Source: Poa pratensis
Lineage: Eukaryota; Streptophyta; Magnoliopsida; Poales; Poaceae
NCBI GenBank assembly: GCA_947311845.1
Contig: CAMZMU010000040.1
Coordinates: 56,438,330-56,502,329 of the forward strand
Direction of reading: 5' to 3'
Length of the DNA stretch: 64,000 nucleotides
Each line of letters begins with the position of its first letter. Positions within the stretch are counted from its first letter, which is position 1. Positions 54,644-64,000 of this stretch are shown one piece after another. The notes below the pieces were generated by a model. That model worked only from the letters and a program-made list of their open reading frames with translations, made no database searches and had not been told where the DNA came from. A program made the position numbers and the translations under genes.

Positions 54644-57305
54644 TGCATGCTTTGTGCCTAGCTAAAAGGCGTTAAAGAAAAGCGCTTATGGGAGGCAACC
54701 CATTTTATTTTTCTGCAATTTTTCTTTTATTGAGTCAAGGAGTTTGTTTACTTCTGTAGCAACTCCTTTGTATCTTTATTTTCTCGCATTGTTGTGCCAA
54801 GAGTAGCCTCTAATGATAAGATGATGCTTAATTTTGATTGCTGCGCAGAAACAGATTTTTGCTGTTCACTGTACGAAATTCCTAAAATCACCAGATTGTT
54901 AATTAAATCTGAAATTTTTGTGCGTAATCTTTATGAATGTCTGAAACTTTCATTAGTTCAGAGTTTCTCGATCTGAGCGTCGTAAGTGCCTCGAAAAAAT
55001 TCGTCTTTGCGGACTGTTCTGTTTTAGACAGATTATGCCTTTTTATTTTTGCATTCTCTCTTTTACTAGTGTTGAGTGAAATTCTTTTTTGGGTGGAAGA
55101 GCTTCACATAACATCAGTGGCTGTAGCTAATGTTTAAAGTAACAAATCATATTGCGTCTTTACAGAACATGTGAATTTTTGATTATGCACTAACCCTCTA
55201 ATGAGATCTACTTTGAGTTTGGTGTGACGGAAGTTTTCAAGGGTCAAGAGAGAAGGATGATATAATAGGATCAAGAAGAGTGAAGAGCTTAAGCTTGGGG
55301 AGGCTCCCATGGATCTCCCCAGCATATTTCAAGAAGACTCAAGCGTCTAAGCTTGGGGATGCCCAAGGCATCCCCTTCTTCATCGTCAAAATTATCAGGT
55401 CATCTCTAGTGAAACTATATTTTAATTCTTTCACATCATATGTGCTTTTCTTGGAGCGTCTGTGTGCTTTTATTTTCAGTATTGCATTTTATTTTCAATA
55501 AAGCTTGACTGGACCCTAGCATTCTTGATTGGGAGAGAGACACGCTCCGCTTTTTCATGAGAATACTCCTATTCTTCACTTATATTTGTTGAGTATTCAT
55601 ATCTAGCGCTGTTCAGCTTTTAGCTCTTGTTTTCATGTATCTCTTGTCAGAGCTATTAGCTTTCTTTTGTAGAAAGTACTCTCTTGCTTCACTTATATTT
55701 GTTTGGAGAGTTGATGAAATAAATTGATTGGTGTTTGGTTGGTTCAGAAAATGTTGCATGTGGTAATTGGTATAAGGAAAAACTTGCTTAATCTTGTAGA
55801 TCACTAAAATGGATAACTTGATGCTTGTCAATTGTTTTGAGTTAACAAGTAGATCATGATTAAATTGTGCATCACATGAGTTAAGCCTATTAGTGAAGAA
55901 CTACCGTAAAGCTTGTTGAAAATTTGGTTTGCATCGGTGGTACCTCTAAGGTCTAGATATTTTCTAATAACAGGGTTTGGTTAACAAGGAAGACGGTATG
56001 AAGTCTTATAACGTTTGCAATATGTTTGTCATATAAAACTTGGTGTACGGGTTGATATTCTTGTTTGCTTACATAACCTTGCTAGCCTAAACTCTGTACT
56101 GAGAGGGAATGCTTCTCGTGCATCCAAATCCTTGAGCCAAAATCCATGCCATTTGTGTCCACCATAACTACCTATATGTGGTATTTCCTTGCCACTCCAA
56201 GTAAATTTTTCATGTGCTACCTTTAAATTATTCAAAATGTTATTATTCCCTTTTTGTGTCAATGTTTACTAGCTCATGAGGAATTAGTGTGGTTATTCTT
56301 TATTCTATTTGTCGAGTGGACTTTTACACCTGGACTAGTGGCATATACATCCGCTTATCCAATAACTTGCAAAAAGAGCTGGCAACGGGGTGCCCAGTCC
56401 CAATTAATTACAACTTTAACCAATTAATTCTCTTCACACTTTTGCCCTGATTCATCAGTAAGCAATGACAAACAGTGAAATACCTGAATGTGTGTAAACC
56501 AAAGAGAAAGAGGGATGATCTGCCTTGCTGGTAGAAATAACGTCCTTCATGGGAGCCGCTCTTAAAAGTCCGTTCGACAGGTAGAATACTGTTCTCACCC
56601 GCTACCATTCGTTGACAATTAACAAACACCTCTCAAAAATAGATACTCCTCCATGGTATGTGATTGATGGAAGGCACCCGAGGATTCGGTTAGCCATGGC
56701 TTGTGTTAGCAAGGTTGGGAGGAGTATCAAATATTTTATGCAATCTCTATATGCTTTCAAAAACCTAAAAGCTCTAGCACATGATTTAATCCCTGCTTCC
56801 CTCTGCGAAGGGCCTTTCTTTTACTTTTATGTTGAGTCAGTTTTCCTATTCTTTCTGTCTTCCACAAGCAAACACTAGTGTCAACTTTGTTACAACATGC
56901 GTTATATGCAATGTATTGGACTTGTTATACTACTTTGTGTTGACAATATCCATGAGATAAATATGTTGAAAGTTGAAGCAAATGCTGAAACTAAATTCTT
57001 CCTTTGTGTTGATTAAATACCTTTTATTAGAAACTATTGCTTTATGAGTTAACACTTATGCAAAACTGTTTGATGCTTGTCTCGAAAGTACTATTCATGA
57101 AAACGTTTAGCTTGTGTGATTCATTGTTTACTCATTATCTATTTGGTAGCAAATTATAGACCATTGACTTGGATCACTTCATTCATTTACATGTGCCTTG
57201 CAATATTATATGATCAAGATTATGATAGTAGCATGTCACCTCAAAAATTATTTGTTTTTATCGTTTACCTACTCGAGGACGAGTAGGAACTAAGCTTGGG
57301 GATGC
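54644..57305 (+). other. E2 3' non-coding region
   Basis: About 2.7 kb without gene content. Blocks shared with E1: ctagctaaaaggcgttaaag at the start, the twin hairpins at 55297-55375, ggagagagacacgctccgct (55530), and the hairpin CCTACTCG-AGGA-CGAGTAGG (57268-57287) just before the polypurine-like tag. Confidence 0.75.
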
Positions 57306-58902
57306 TGATACGTCTCAAACGTATCTATAATTTTTGATGTTCCATGCTTGTTTTATACCAATTGCTACATGTTTTGCATCTACTTTATATCACTTTTATA
57401 CATTTTTTGGGACTAACCTATTAACAAGATGCCGAAGTGCCAGTTCCTGTTTTCTGCTGTTTTTGTATTCCAGAAAAGCTAGTCTGGAAATATTCTCGGA
57501 ATTGGACGAAACTACACGGGGGTGCCTATTTTTCCAGAACACGCCTGACGGAGCGAAGGAGCAGCAGAGGAGGGCCACCAGGAGGCCACACGCCACAGGG
57601 CGCGGGCCCCCCTCTGCCGCGCCCTGGGTGGTGTGGGCCCCTCGGGGGTCCGCAGCCGCCGCCCTTTCGCCTACTTATTCCCCCCGACGCGAAAACCCTA
57701 AGTACCTGAGCAAATATCCACGAAAAGTTCCAGAGACGCCGCCGTCGTCAACCCTAGCTCGGGAGGGTTCAGAACCTCTTCCCGGCACCCTGCCGGAGAG
57801 GGGAATCGTCACCGGAGGCTTCTACATCGCCATGCCTGCCTCCGGAGTGATGCGTGAGTAGTTCATCCTTGGACTACGGGTCCATAGCAGTAGCTAGATG
57901 GTTGTCTCTCCACTTTGTGCCATCATGTTTAGATCTTGTGAGCTGCCCTACATGATCAAGATCATATTATTGTAATGCTACATGTTGTGTTTGCTGGGAT
58001 CCGATGAATATTGAATATTATGTCAAGTTGATTATCAATCTATCTTATATGTTATTTAAGATCTTGCATGCTTTCCGTTACTCGTAGATGCTTTGGCCAA
58101 GTAGATGCTTGTAACTCCAAGAGAGAGTATTTATGCTAGATAGTGGGTTCATGTCTCCGTTTAACCTGGGACAGTGACAGAAAGTTCTAAGGTTGTGGAT
58201 GTGCTGTTGCCACTAGGGATAACCTAACGATGCTATGTCCACGGACATATGTGTTTGTTTACATTACGCACTTTACTTAATGCAATTATCCGTTGCTTGC
58301 AACTTAATACCAACGGGGGACTCGGATGACAACCCGGCGGTGGATTATTAGTCATAGATGCTGTTGGATAACGATCTATGTATTATGTCGTAATGCCCAA
58401 TTAAATATCATAGTAGTCAACATGTCATGTATATGCATTGTCATGCGCTCACTATTCGTCAATTGCCCAGCTGTAATTTGTTCACCCAACATGTTAGTTA
58501 TCTTTTATGGAGAGACACCACTAGTGAACTGTGGACCCCGGTCCATTCTTTTACACTGATTAAACAACCACAAACTGCAAACTGTTCCTTTTTCATTCTC
58601 TGCAATTTAATACTCATTTTCCACACCATACGTTTAATCCTTTGTTTTCAGCAAGCCAGTGAGATTGACAACCTCACTGTTTCGTTGGGGCAAAGTAGTT
58701 TGATTGTGTTGTGTGCAGATTCCACGTCAACAGTCCAGACTCCCTGCGACAGCTATTTTTCTGGCGCCGTTGACAACCTTCTGAAGAGTTGCTGCTCCTA
58801 CTGGTTCGATAACCTTGGTTTCTTTCTGAGGGAAAACTTGCTGCTGACTACATCATACCTTCCTCTTGGGGTCTCCCAACGAACGTGTGTTTCACGTCAT
58901 CA
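57306..58902 (+). repeat. 3' LTR of E2
   Basis: 1,597 bp, followed by TSD gggtg (58903-58907). Confidence 0.95.
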
Positions 58903-59689
58903 GGGTGCGTTTTTTTTTTTGCAAAAAATAACCCCGCGTTTTCCAAAAATTGTATACATGAAATATACGCGCGTCAACGAACAGGTTCCATTCTCGTGAT
59001 CGGTTTTGAGTTTTATTCACTCTAGCTTCTTAATTTGTGATCCAAATTCGCAAAAATGTTCGACGAATTTTGTCAAATTCGTCGCGCCCAGTCACCCGTT
59101 TGAATTTTCCTTTCACGAGTAGATGCATATCACCCTTCCAAACAACTATCATGTTTTAGCCTTTTTATTTTGACGGACATATAGATATGCACTTCTACAG
59201 TGCTTGCCGTTTTTCCGCAGCAAAGCCCTCACATTTTCCAAAAATCATAAATTGGCCCTCCGGAATAAAACTTTTTGTATCAAAAGTCCCCGCACGTCGC
59301 TTTTTGCGGAAAAGATCTCGCATTTCCTATAAAACGCTCCTTACCTTTCCACCATTTTAGAAGTTCCTACTTTTTTTCCCTCTCTACTCATAAATCACAA
59401 TTTTCATCAATTTTCTTTTCCATATTACTAACTATATGAAAGTTGGTCGCTTTCGCGATCGGAGAGCACCCCGTGCACTGTAGCTAGCTACAGTTCGCAC
59501 TGTAGCTGCTACAGTGTTGAACAGTAAAAAACAGTAAACCGATCCGCGCCGTCCGCCGGCGATCCAATGGCCCGTAGGCCACGGTCGTGACGTTTTTTAA
59601 AGAACCCCCCACTTATCGAAACATCAGCCCGCATTCCACAACTTCACGCTGCGAAGGCCGTAACTGTAATTTGGGAAAACTTGAAGGGC

Positions 59690-60051
59690 CTTCCTGGAAA
59701 ACCGTCGCCACTTCCCCCCTCCCCCTCTCTCTCCCGCGTCACGCCGCAGTTCGCCGGCAGCGCCGACGCGCCGCCCCGCCGCTCCGGTGCTCCCCCGTCA
59801 GATCGAACGACACCACGGACTCCGCCGCCGCCTCCTCTTCGTCTCGGCGAGTCTCGCCTGCTGGGACGTCCGGGATAGGCCGGAATCGTCGCGCCCGTAC
59901 GCTCGCTTCCGCCGTCGCGTCGCCGCCGCTCCGGGCAGCGCGCGTCCACGCGCAGTCGCAGCGCCCTGCCGCGCGTCCCACAAAGCACGGATGCGCCGCC
60001 GGCGCGGTCGCTGCCGCCGAGGCAGCTCCGGCCGCAGTGACGTCACCATAA
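59690..60051 (+). other. GC-rich open block in H5
   Basis: Third instance of the block; the 154-codon plus frame 59587-60051 ends GCAAGAVAAAEAAPAAVTSP, similar in flavour and position to the ends in H2 and H3. Confidence 0.4.
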
Positions 60052-60133
60052 CGTCACGTATGGCCAGGGCTGCCGAGATGGGCTTGCTGCTGGGCTGGGC
60101 CACTTGCTTTGCGCCTGGCTCGGCCTTTTTTTT

Positions 60134-61130
60134 CCCTGTTTTATTTTTCTATTTTCAAACCAATTTTGTGAGATCCTGGCTCAGGGCTTAATAGGATTGA
60201 TAGAATACTCATATCAATAAGTTGTAACTTCTTTTCCGGAAGCTCATCTGGAAGGAACTCCGAGGTTAAGCGTGCTTGGCCCGGAGCACTCCCAAGGATG
60301 GGTGACCGACCGGGAACTGGTTCCCGGGTGCGCACGAGTGAGGACAAAGTGCGCAGAAAAGACTAGTGTTGATCTGTGGGGCCAGTCTGGAGATCCTAGA
60401 GAGCTGCCAGGGGTGACAGGCCCGGCCCGGGGGTGGCCGGGGTGTTACAAATTTCTACAAAAAATTTAAAACCAAAATCTACATTTCAAATACTTTGGAA
60501 CTTCCCGAAATAAAATTCGAATCTTACAAGATTCAAATAGTACATAAGGCCGCACTAAAAGAATTCACTAACTGCAAACTTTTCTTTCAAATTTCAACAA
60601 ATTCAAAATTAAAATCTACACAACTTACAAAAAAGATGCTTCAAATATATCCAAACATTCCAACTTTCTAAATATCTGAAAATACTCGATATGACAAATT
60701 GCTTCCTTTACGATAAAATATATCATAATTCTCACAAAAAATACATGCAACACATCTGAAAAATTCAATTTGCCCTGTTTTCTTTTTCTATTTTCAAACC
60801 AATTTCTACAAAAAAATTAAAACAAAAATCTACATTTCAAATACTTTGGAACTTCCCCAAATAAAATTCGAATCTTACAAATTTCAAATAGTACATAAGG
60901 CCTCACTAAAAGATTTCACTAACTGCAAACTTTTCTTCCAAATTTCAACAAATTCAAAATTCAAATCTACACAACTTACAAATAAAGATGCTTCAAATAT
61001 ATCCAAACATTCCAACTTTCTAAATATCTGAAAATACTCGATATGACAAATTGCTTCCTTTACGATAAAATATATCATAATTCTCACAAAAAATACATGC
61101 AACACACCTGAAAAATTCAATTTGCTAAAA
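60134..61130. repeat. 354-bp tandem duplication in H5
   Basis: The block starting ccctgttt(t/t)...tattttcaaacc at 60134 (interrupted by the solo LTR) repeats from 60776 with high identity, including ttacaa...aaatagtacataaggcc, gatgcttcaaatatatccaa and atatgacaaattgcttcc. Confidence 0.85.
60167..60449. mobile_element. Solo LTR of Cassandra-type TRIM with 5S rRNA-like core
   Basis: 283 bp from TGTGAGATCC to GGGTGTTACA, flanked by 5-bp TSD aattt (60162-60166, 60450-60454). At 60255-60325 it contains a 5S rRNA-like stretch (gaactccgaggttaagcgtg, then cttgg...ggatgggtgacc), as in the LTRs of Cassandra TRIM retrotransposons (established knowledge). No internal region or second LTR is present, so it is a solo LTR left after LTR-LTR recombination. 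The tandem counterpart at 60795-60810 reads ccaatttctac with no insert and preserves the empty site. Confidence 0.9.
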
Positions 61131-61640
61131 AATAAATAAAGATACTCTAAAATATATCTAACTCACATACTATCTAACATATTGCATTCTCCCTAATTAT
61201 GGAGTTCAAAATAAATATTTATGGCCTTTCACTACTCTAATTTGAAAAGTATTTTCCAAAAAAAAACACATTTGAAATAAATGTTCAAAAAAAAAAAGCA
61301 CGTCTAAACATTTCGAATTGCTACAGAATTGCAGACACTCTAAAATATATCTCACAAATTGCATTCTCCCTAATTATGGAGTTGAAAAAAATATTTATGG
61401 CATTTCACCACTCTAATTTGAAGAATGTTAGTACAACATTCAAATGAATTTCCTCTAATTATATATTGACTTTAACTGATGCTCATGTACTGTACATCCT
61501 CTGATTATGAAACTTAAATAAATATTTCCACAACATACAAACATGCATAACCATTCCAATTTGCTTGCCATTTAGAGGTACTCTACAATACATGAAGATG
61601 CTCAACAATATTACCATGTTCACATTTCCAACTTTAATAA

Positions 61641-62920
61641 ATTATACCAACATGAAAACTTTTTGAAATGCTTCTCTAATGCTTGTGTTTCACTCCTGAT
61701 CTCTCTGTTTGATCTTGTCTGCATTGTTGATTGAGTTAACAACCACTGAAAACACAAACCTTTGAACTCAACTAATTTAAACATGTCATTTTAATTTTGG
61801 TGATCATGTCATGACAAGAGAAACAACCCATAGGTCTTCTCCAATCTTATTTTGGCCAAGCTCTTTTTCAAGGATGACTTGATTTTAAATACGACCCCAA
61901 AAGCCTACTATTTTTAGAAAATAGAAGTTTCCCAAAAACCTAAGTGTTTCCAAAACTAGGGAGATCTATTTAATATCTCCTACTTATTTTTAAAACCTTG
62001 ATGTGTTGCAAGGATCAACATACCTTATTCTGAAACTCCTGTTTTCAAAACACCTTTTTAAAATAATACAAGTTGGAAGTATATTACTCCTATGTTTCTT
62101 TTTATCAAGCCTTTTGAAAAATAGCAAAATATGAGTTGAGGTAATTTTTAACATCATCTTGTCATGATTATGTAGGATCACTATATCACCTAATAATATT
62201 AAATGTTATGTAAATTTTTGAGTTGTTATTTGTTTGTGTTTGAATTACTTGACTTGAGTTTGTTATTTTATGAGTATTCATGTGGTGATTGATTGTAGCA
62301 CCATTTGATGCACATGTTTTGATTGGTGTCTAAATGTTTGCTTTGCTTGTCTTGCTTGAGTGGAATGTATTACCTCTTTTAGAATTGTGGTGTTAATCTA
62401 GAGTTTTCCAAAATAGCAAAAGCTTTTGTTTGATTTTAGACAACTCTTGCTTGATTGCATGTTTGGTTTCTTTAGCCTCAAGTTTTGTTTGAAACCTATT
62501 AGTATCACTTTTATTAATTCTTCTAGTTAAAAACTTGGAGACTTTGATCTTCTGGTTTGTTAAAACATAGCCAATCTAGAGCCCTAGATTAAGCAACCCT
62601 TGTGTCTTCTTTGACATGCAACTTGACACTCTTGCTCAATGAACTTCATACTGCTTGGTTGTGCTTAGTTTGCCCCCTTTTGAGTTTGTTTTAACTTAAA
62701 TCCATCTGTGTGTTTCGGGCTACTCAAAACAGTGACCATTTGGTCATATTTCACAACTAGCATAGATTCTAAATTTCTCTCTTATTCTCTTAAACTTGGA
62801 AACTTTTGCCTCACCACCATTTGGTCACCACACACATGTTTTTGGCCTTGCCTATTGTGTTGATCATTTTAGCCTTGTTAGTAAAATTAGCTACACAAGT
62901 TAGTGGCAACCAAAAACCCT
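61641..62920. other. AT-rich unclassified sequence
   Basis: No supported coding sequence. The texture (evenly T/A-rich with gtttgttttaactt, leading into a GC-rich block) resembles the U3 part of a large plus-strand gypsy LTR, but no boundary, PBS or second copy is in the window. Confidence 0.35.
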
Positions 62921-64000
62921 AAAACTCTCTAAAACCAGCCCCTCCTCTCACATCCCGACCCTCCTCTCACCTCTCTGACCAGGGTGGACATCCTAGTCAG
63001 CTAGGACCCACAAGTCAGCCTCCCCATCACCCTCTCCACCACTCCCCTCTCCTCCTTTTCCAAACTTGGCCAATGGAACTCCACCCCCCCTCTCCCACTG
63101 GCCAGGCCACCTCACCCCGACCAAACCACCCTCTGCCCCCTCTCCACCGCCAGGAGAGCCAATGGAGACAGCCCTAGCCCACTCCCCCACTCCCTGGTCC
63201 GAAACCCTACATCGGGACCCCCCCGAGCTTGACGCTCCCATTTGCCCCCTCCATGCCCTCTCTCGCTACAGAGCTCTCCCCTCACACCCCCTCTCCCCTC
63301 CCACGAAGCCTCGCCCTCTCCCTGGTTCTCTGCTCCACGGGAGACGAAGGTCAAGCTTCGGCAACCGCCGGCGTCGAGCTGCTCTAGCCAACGTTCCCCT
63401 CCTTTATTCTCTGCCATTCTTGGCCTCCCGAGCGCGTCTCGTCGAGAGCTATCTCACCCTGCTCTCCTTTTCTCTTCTAGGTGTCCGAGCGCGCCGCCCC
63501 ATCTCCGACCCGAGGAAGTCCCCGCCGTCATCGCCATGGACGCCGTCGAGCTCTCAGTCACCGAGGACACCGCCGTACACGCCGTCGTCTTCTCCTTCGC
63601 CTCCGACCCCTCCCTCGAACCTTCGCCGCCCCTAGGTGAGCTCCCCGGCGAGCTCGCCTTCTCCCTCTCTCTCTGTCGACCATGGCCGCTTCGCGGTGGA
63701 GACGACGAAGGAGAGCCGTCGATCTCCAGATCGACGGCCACGTTTGAAAGCCGCTGGGCGCTGACCGTTTTCGCCGTCCGCGCGCGCCAGGGACCGAGTT
63801 GGGCCGGCTTTGGCCTCGCCACGGCCCAGATCTGCGCTGGCCACGGCCAGATCTGGCCCAGCGCAGCCCGTAGCATTTTTTTTTCTCTAGATCTTTTCTG
63901 TTTTCTGTTTCTGTTTTATGTGTATGTTTAGTTTAATTAGTTTGTTGTAGATCTGTGTGTGCCAATTATTTAGGGGTGTTTTTGTTAGATGCCTATGTGT
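62921..64000 (+). other. GC-rich unclassified block at right edge
   Basis: From about 62940 the sequence turns C-rich (cccctcctctcacatcccga), with long overlapping open frames (63066-63635 plus, 189 codons; 63242-63931 plus, 229 codons, including an internal MDAVELSVTEDTAVHAVVFS). Frames are Pro/Ser-rich and I recognise no domain. After 63870 it becomes T-rich. It could be a 5' leader region of a TE LTR or a host first exon; it is cut by the window end. Confidence 0.35.

Larger units (their letters stand above)
50745..58902 (+). mobile_element. Young complete LTR retrotransposon E2 (Athila lineage, gag-protease only)
   Basis: An 8.2-kb element with 1,597-bp LTRs that are almost identical, TSD gggtg on both sides (50740-50744, 58903-58907), PBS tggcgccgttgccgggga at 52353-52370, one intact gag-protease ORF (52550-54643) and a polypurine-like tag aagcttggggatgc before the 3' LTR. 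There is no reverse transcriptase or integrase, so it is non-autonomous although clearly recent (about 24,000 years by one difference in 1,597 bp at 1.3e-8). It shares 3' region blocks with E1 although their LTRs are diverged. Resembles the Sabrina/WHAM group; exact family not verified. Confidence 0.93.
50615..59426 (+). mobile_element. Helitron-like element H4, split by E2
   Basis: Starts TCTATATTAAGG directly after the CTAG of H3. 50615-50744 contains the tripartite CTACAGTG/CACTGTAG/GAACAGT palindromic zone. After E2 the same type of sequence resumes at 58908 (gggtgcgttttttt, then one unit of the 161-bp repeat seen in H1). A 3' hairpin plus CTAG was not found before the next element starts near 59427, so the end is degenerate. 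Confidence 0.5.
59427..61640 (+). mobile_element. Helitron-like element H5 (3' end unclear)
   Basis: Begins tattactaactatatgaaag as H3 does, followed by a palindromic zone with the perfect 16-bp palindrome CTGTAGCTAGCTACAG (59490s), linker (gatccaatggccc), GC-rich block (59690-60051), then AT-rich sequence with a 354-bp tandem duplication (60134 onward and 60776 onward, not counting the solo LTR). I did not find a terminal hairpin plus CTAG, so the right limit is only where similarity to H2-type AT-rich sequence fades. Confidence 0.5.

Noticed and set aside
60255..60325. 5S rRNA gene
   Set aside because: Only the middle part of a 5S gene is present, with several changes, inside a TG...CA sequence flanked by a 5-bp TSD. 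It is part of a Cassandra-type LTR.

Overview
This is nuclear DNA of a grass, most likely Triticeae or a close Pooideae relative. The reasons are the dominance of nested transposable elements, Athila-lineage Ty3/gypsy LTRs opening TGATACGTCTC, grass-type L1 LINEs, Helitrons ending in the hairpin GCCCGTTGCAACGCACGGGC plus CTAG, and intron-containing F-box/DUF295 genes. There are no operons, CRISPR arrays or prokaryotic signals. The placement is from recognition of families, not from a search.

Layout. 1-4660: the 3' part of a decayed Athila-type gypsy element on the minus strand (partial LTR, long 3' UTR with four covarying hairpins, frameshifted pol). 4754-5467: a large inverted repeat. 5470-7230: AT-rich sequence with a poly-C/AC microsatellite. 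7339-13525: a near full-length L1 LINE (minus) with a 17-bp target site duplication (TSD), inserted in the coding end of a DUF295 F-box pseudogene whose two halves are recognisable on either side. 13776-19369: a non-coding gypsy-type element (LTR, internal, LTR, then a second primer-binding region). 19367-22959: two abutting Helitron-like elements. 23175-27480, 39640-43730 and 43800-47560: three tandem copies of an F-box/DUF295 gene segment. Copy A (CDS 23743-24915) and copy B (CDS 40835-42010) are intact. Copy C has lost its whole coding exon and carries a 2.5-kb Helitron with a PPR gene fragment.

Between copies A and B lies a three-level nest: a Mutator-like element with about 150-bp terminal inverted repeats (TIRs) and an exact 9-bp TSD (27904-39225), inside it a small TIR element with a GC-rich ORF (28970-38989), and inside that ORF a complete gag-only Athila-lineage retrotransposon (29857-38167, TSD acgga). 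47760-60060 is a chain of Helitron-like elements. One is split by a second, very young gag-protease element (50745-58902, TSD gggtg, LTRs almost identical), and another carries a 283-bp solo LTR with a 5S rRNA-like core (Cassandra type) whose empty site survives in the neighbouring tandem repeat. 61640-64000 is unresolved AT-rich then GC-rich sequence running off the window.

The only plausible host genes are the F-box/DUF295 copies. They probably encode SCF-type substrate adaptors or DUF295 proteins and are evolving by local duplication and TE-driven decay. I found no clear new enzymatic system. The most original signals are structural: covarying hairpin arrays in retrotransposon 3' UTRs, a conserved hairpin pair plus a pre-PPT hairpin shared by two gag-only families, a primer-binding-site relic inside an LTR, and a recurring palindromic plus GC-rich module in a Helitron group.
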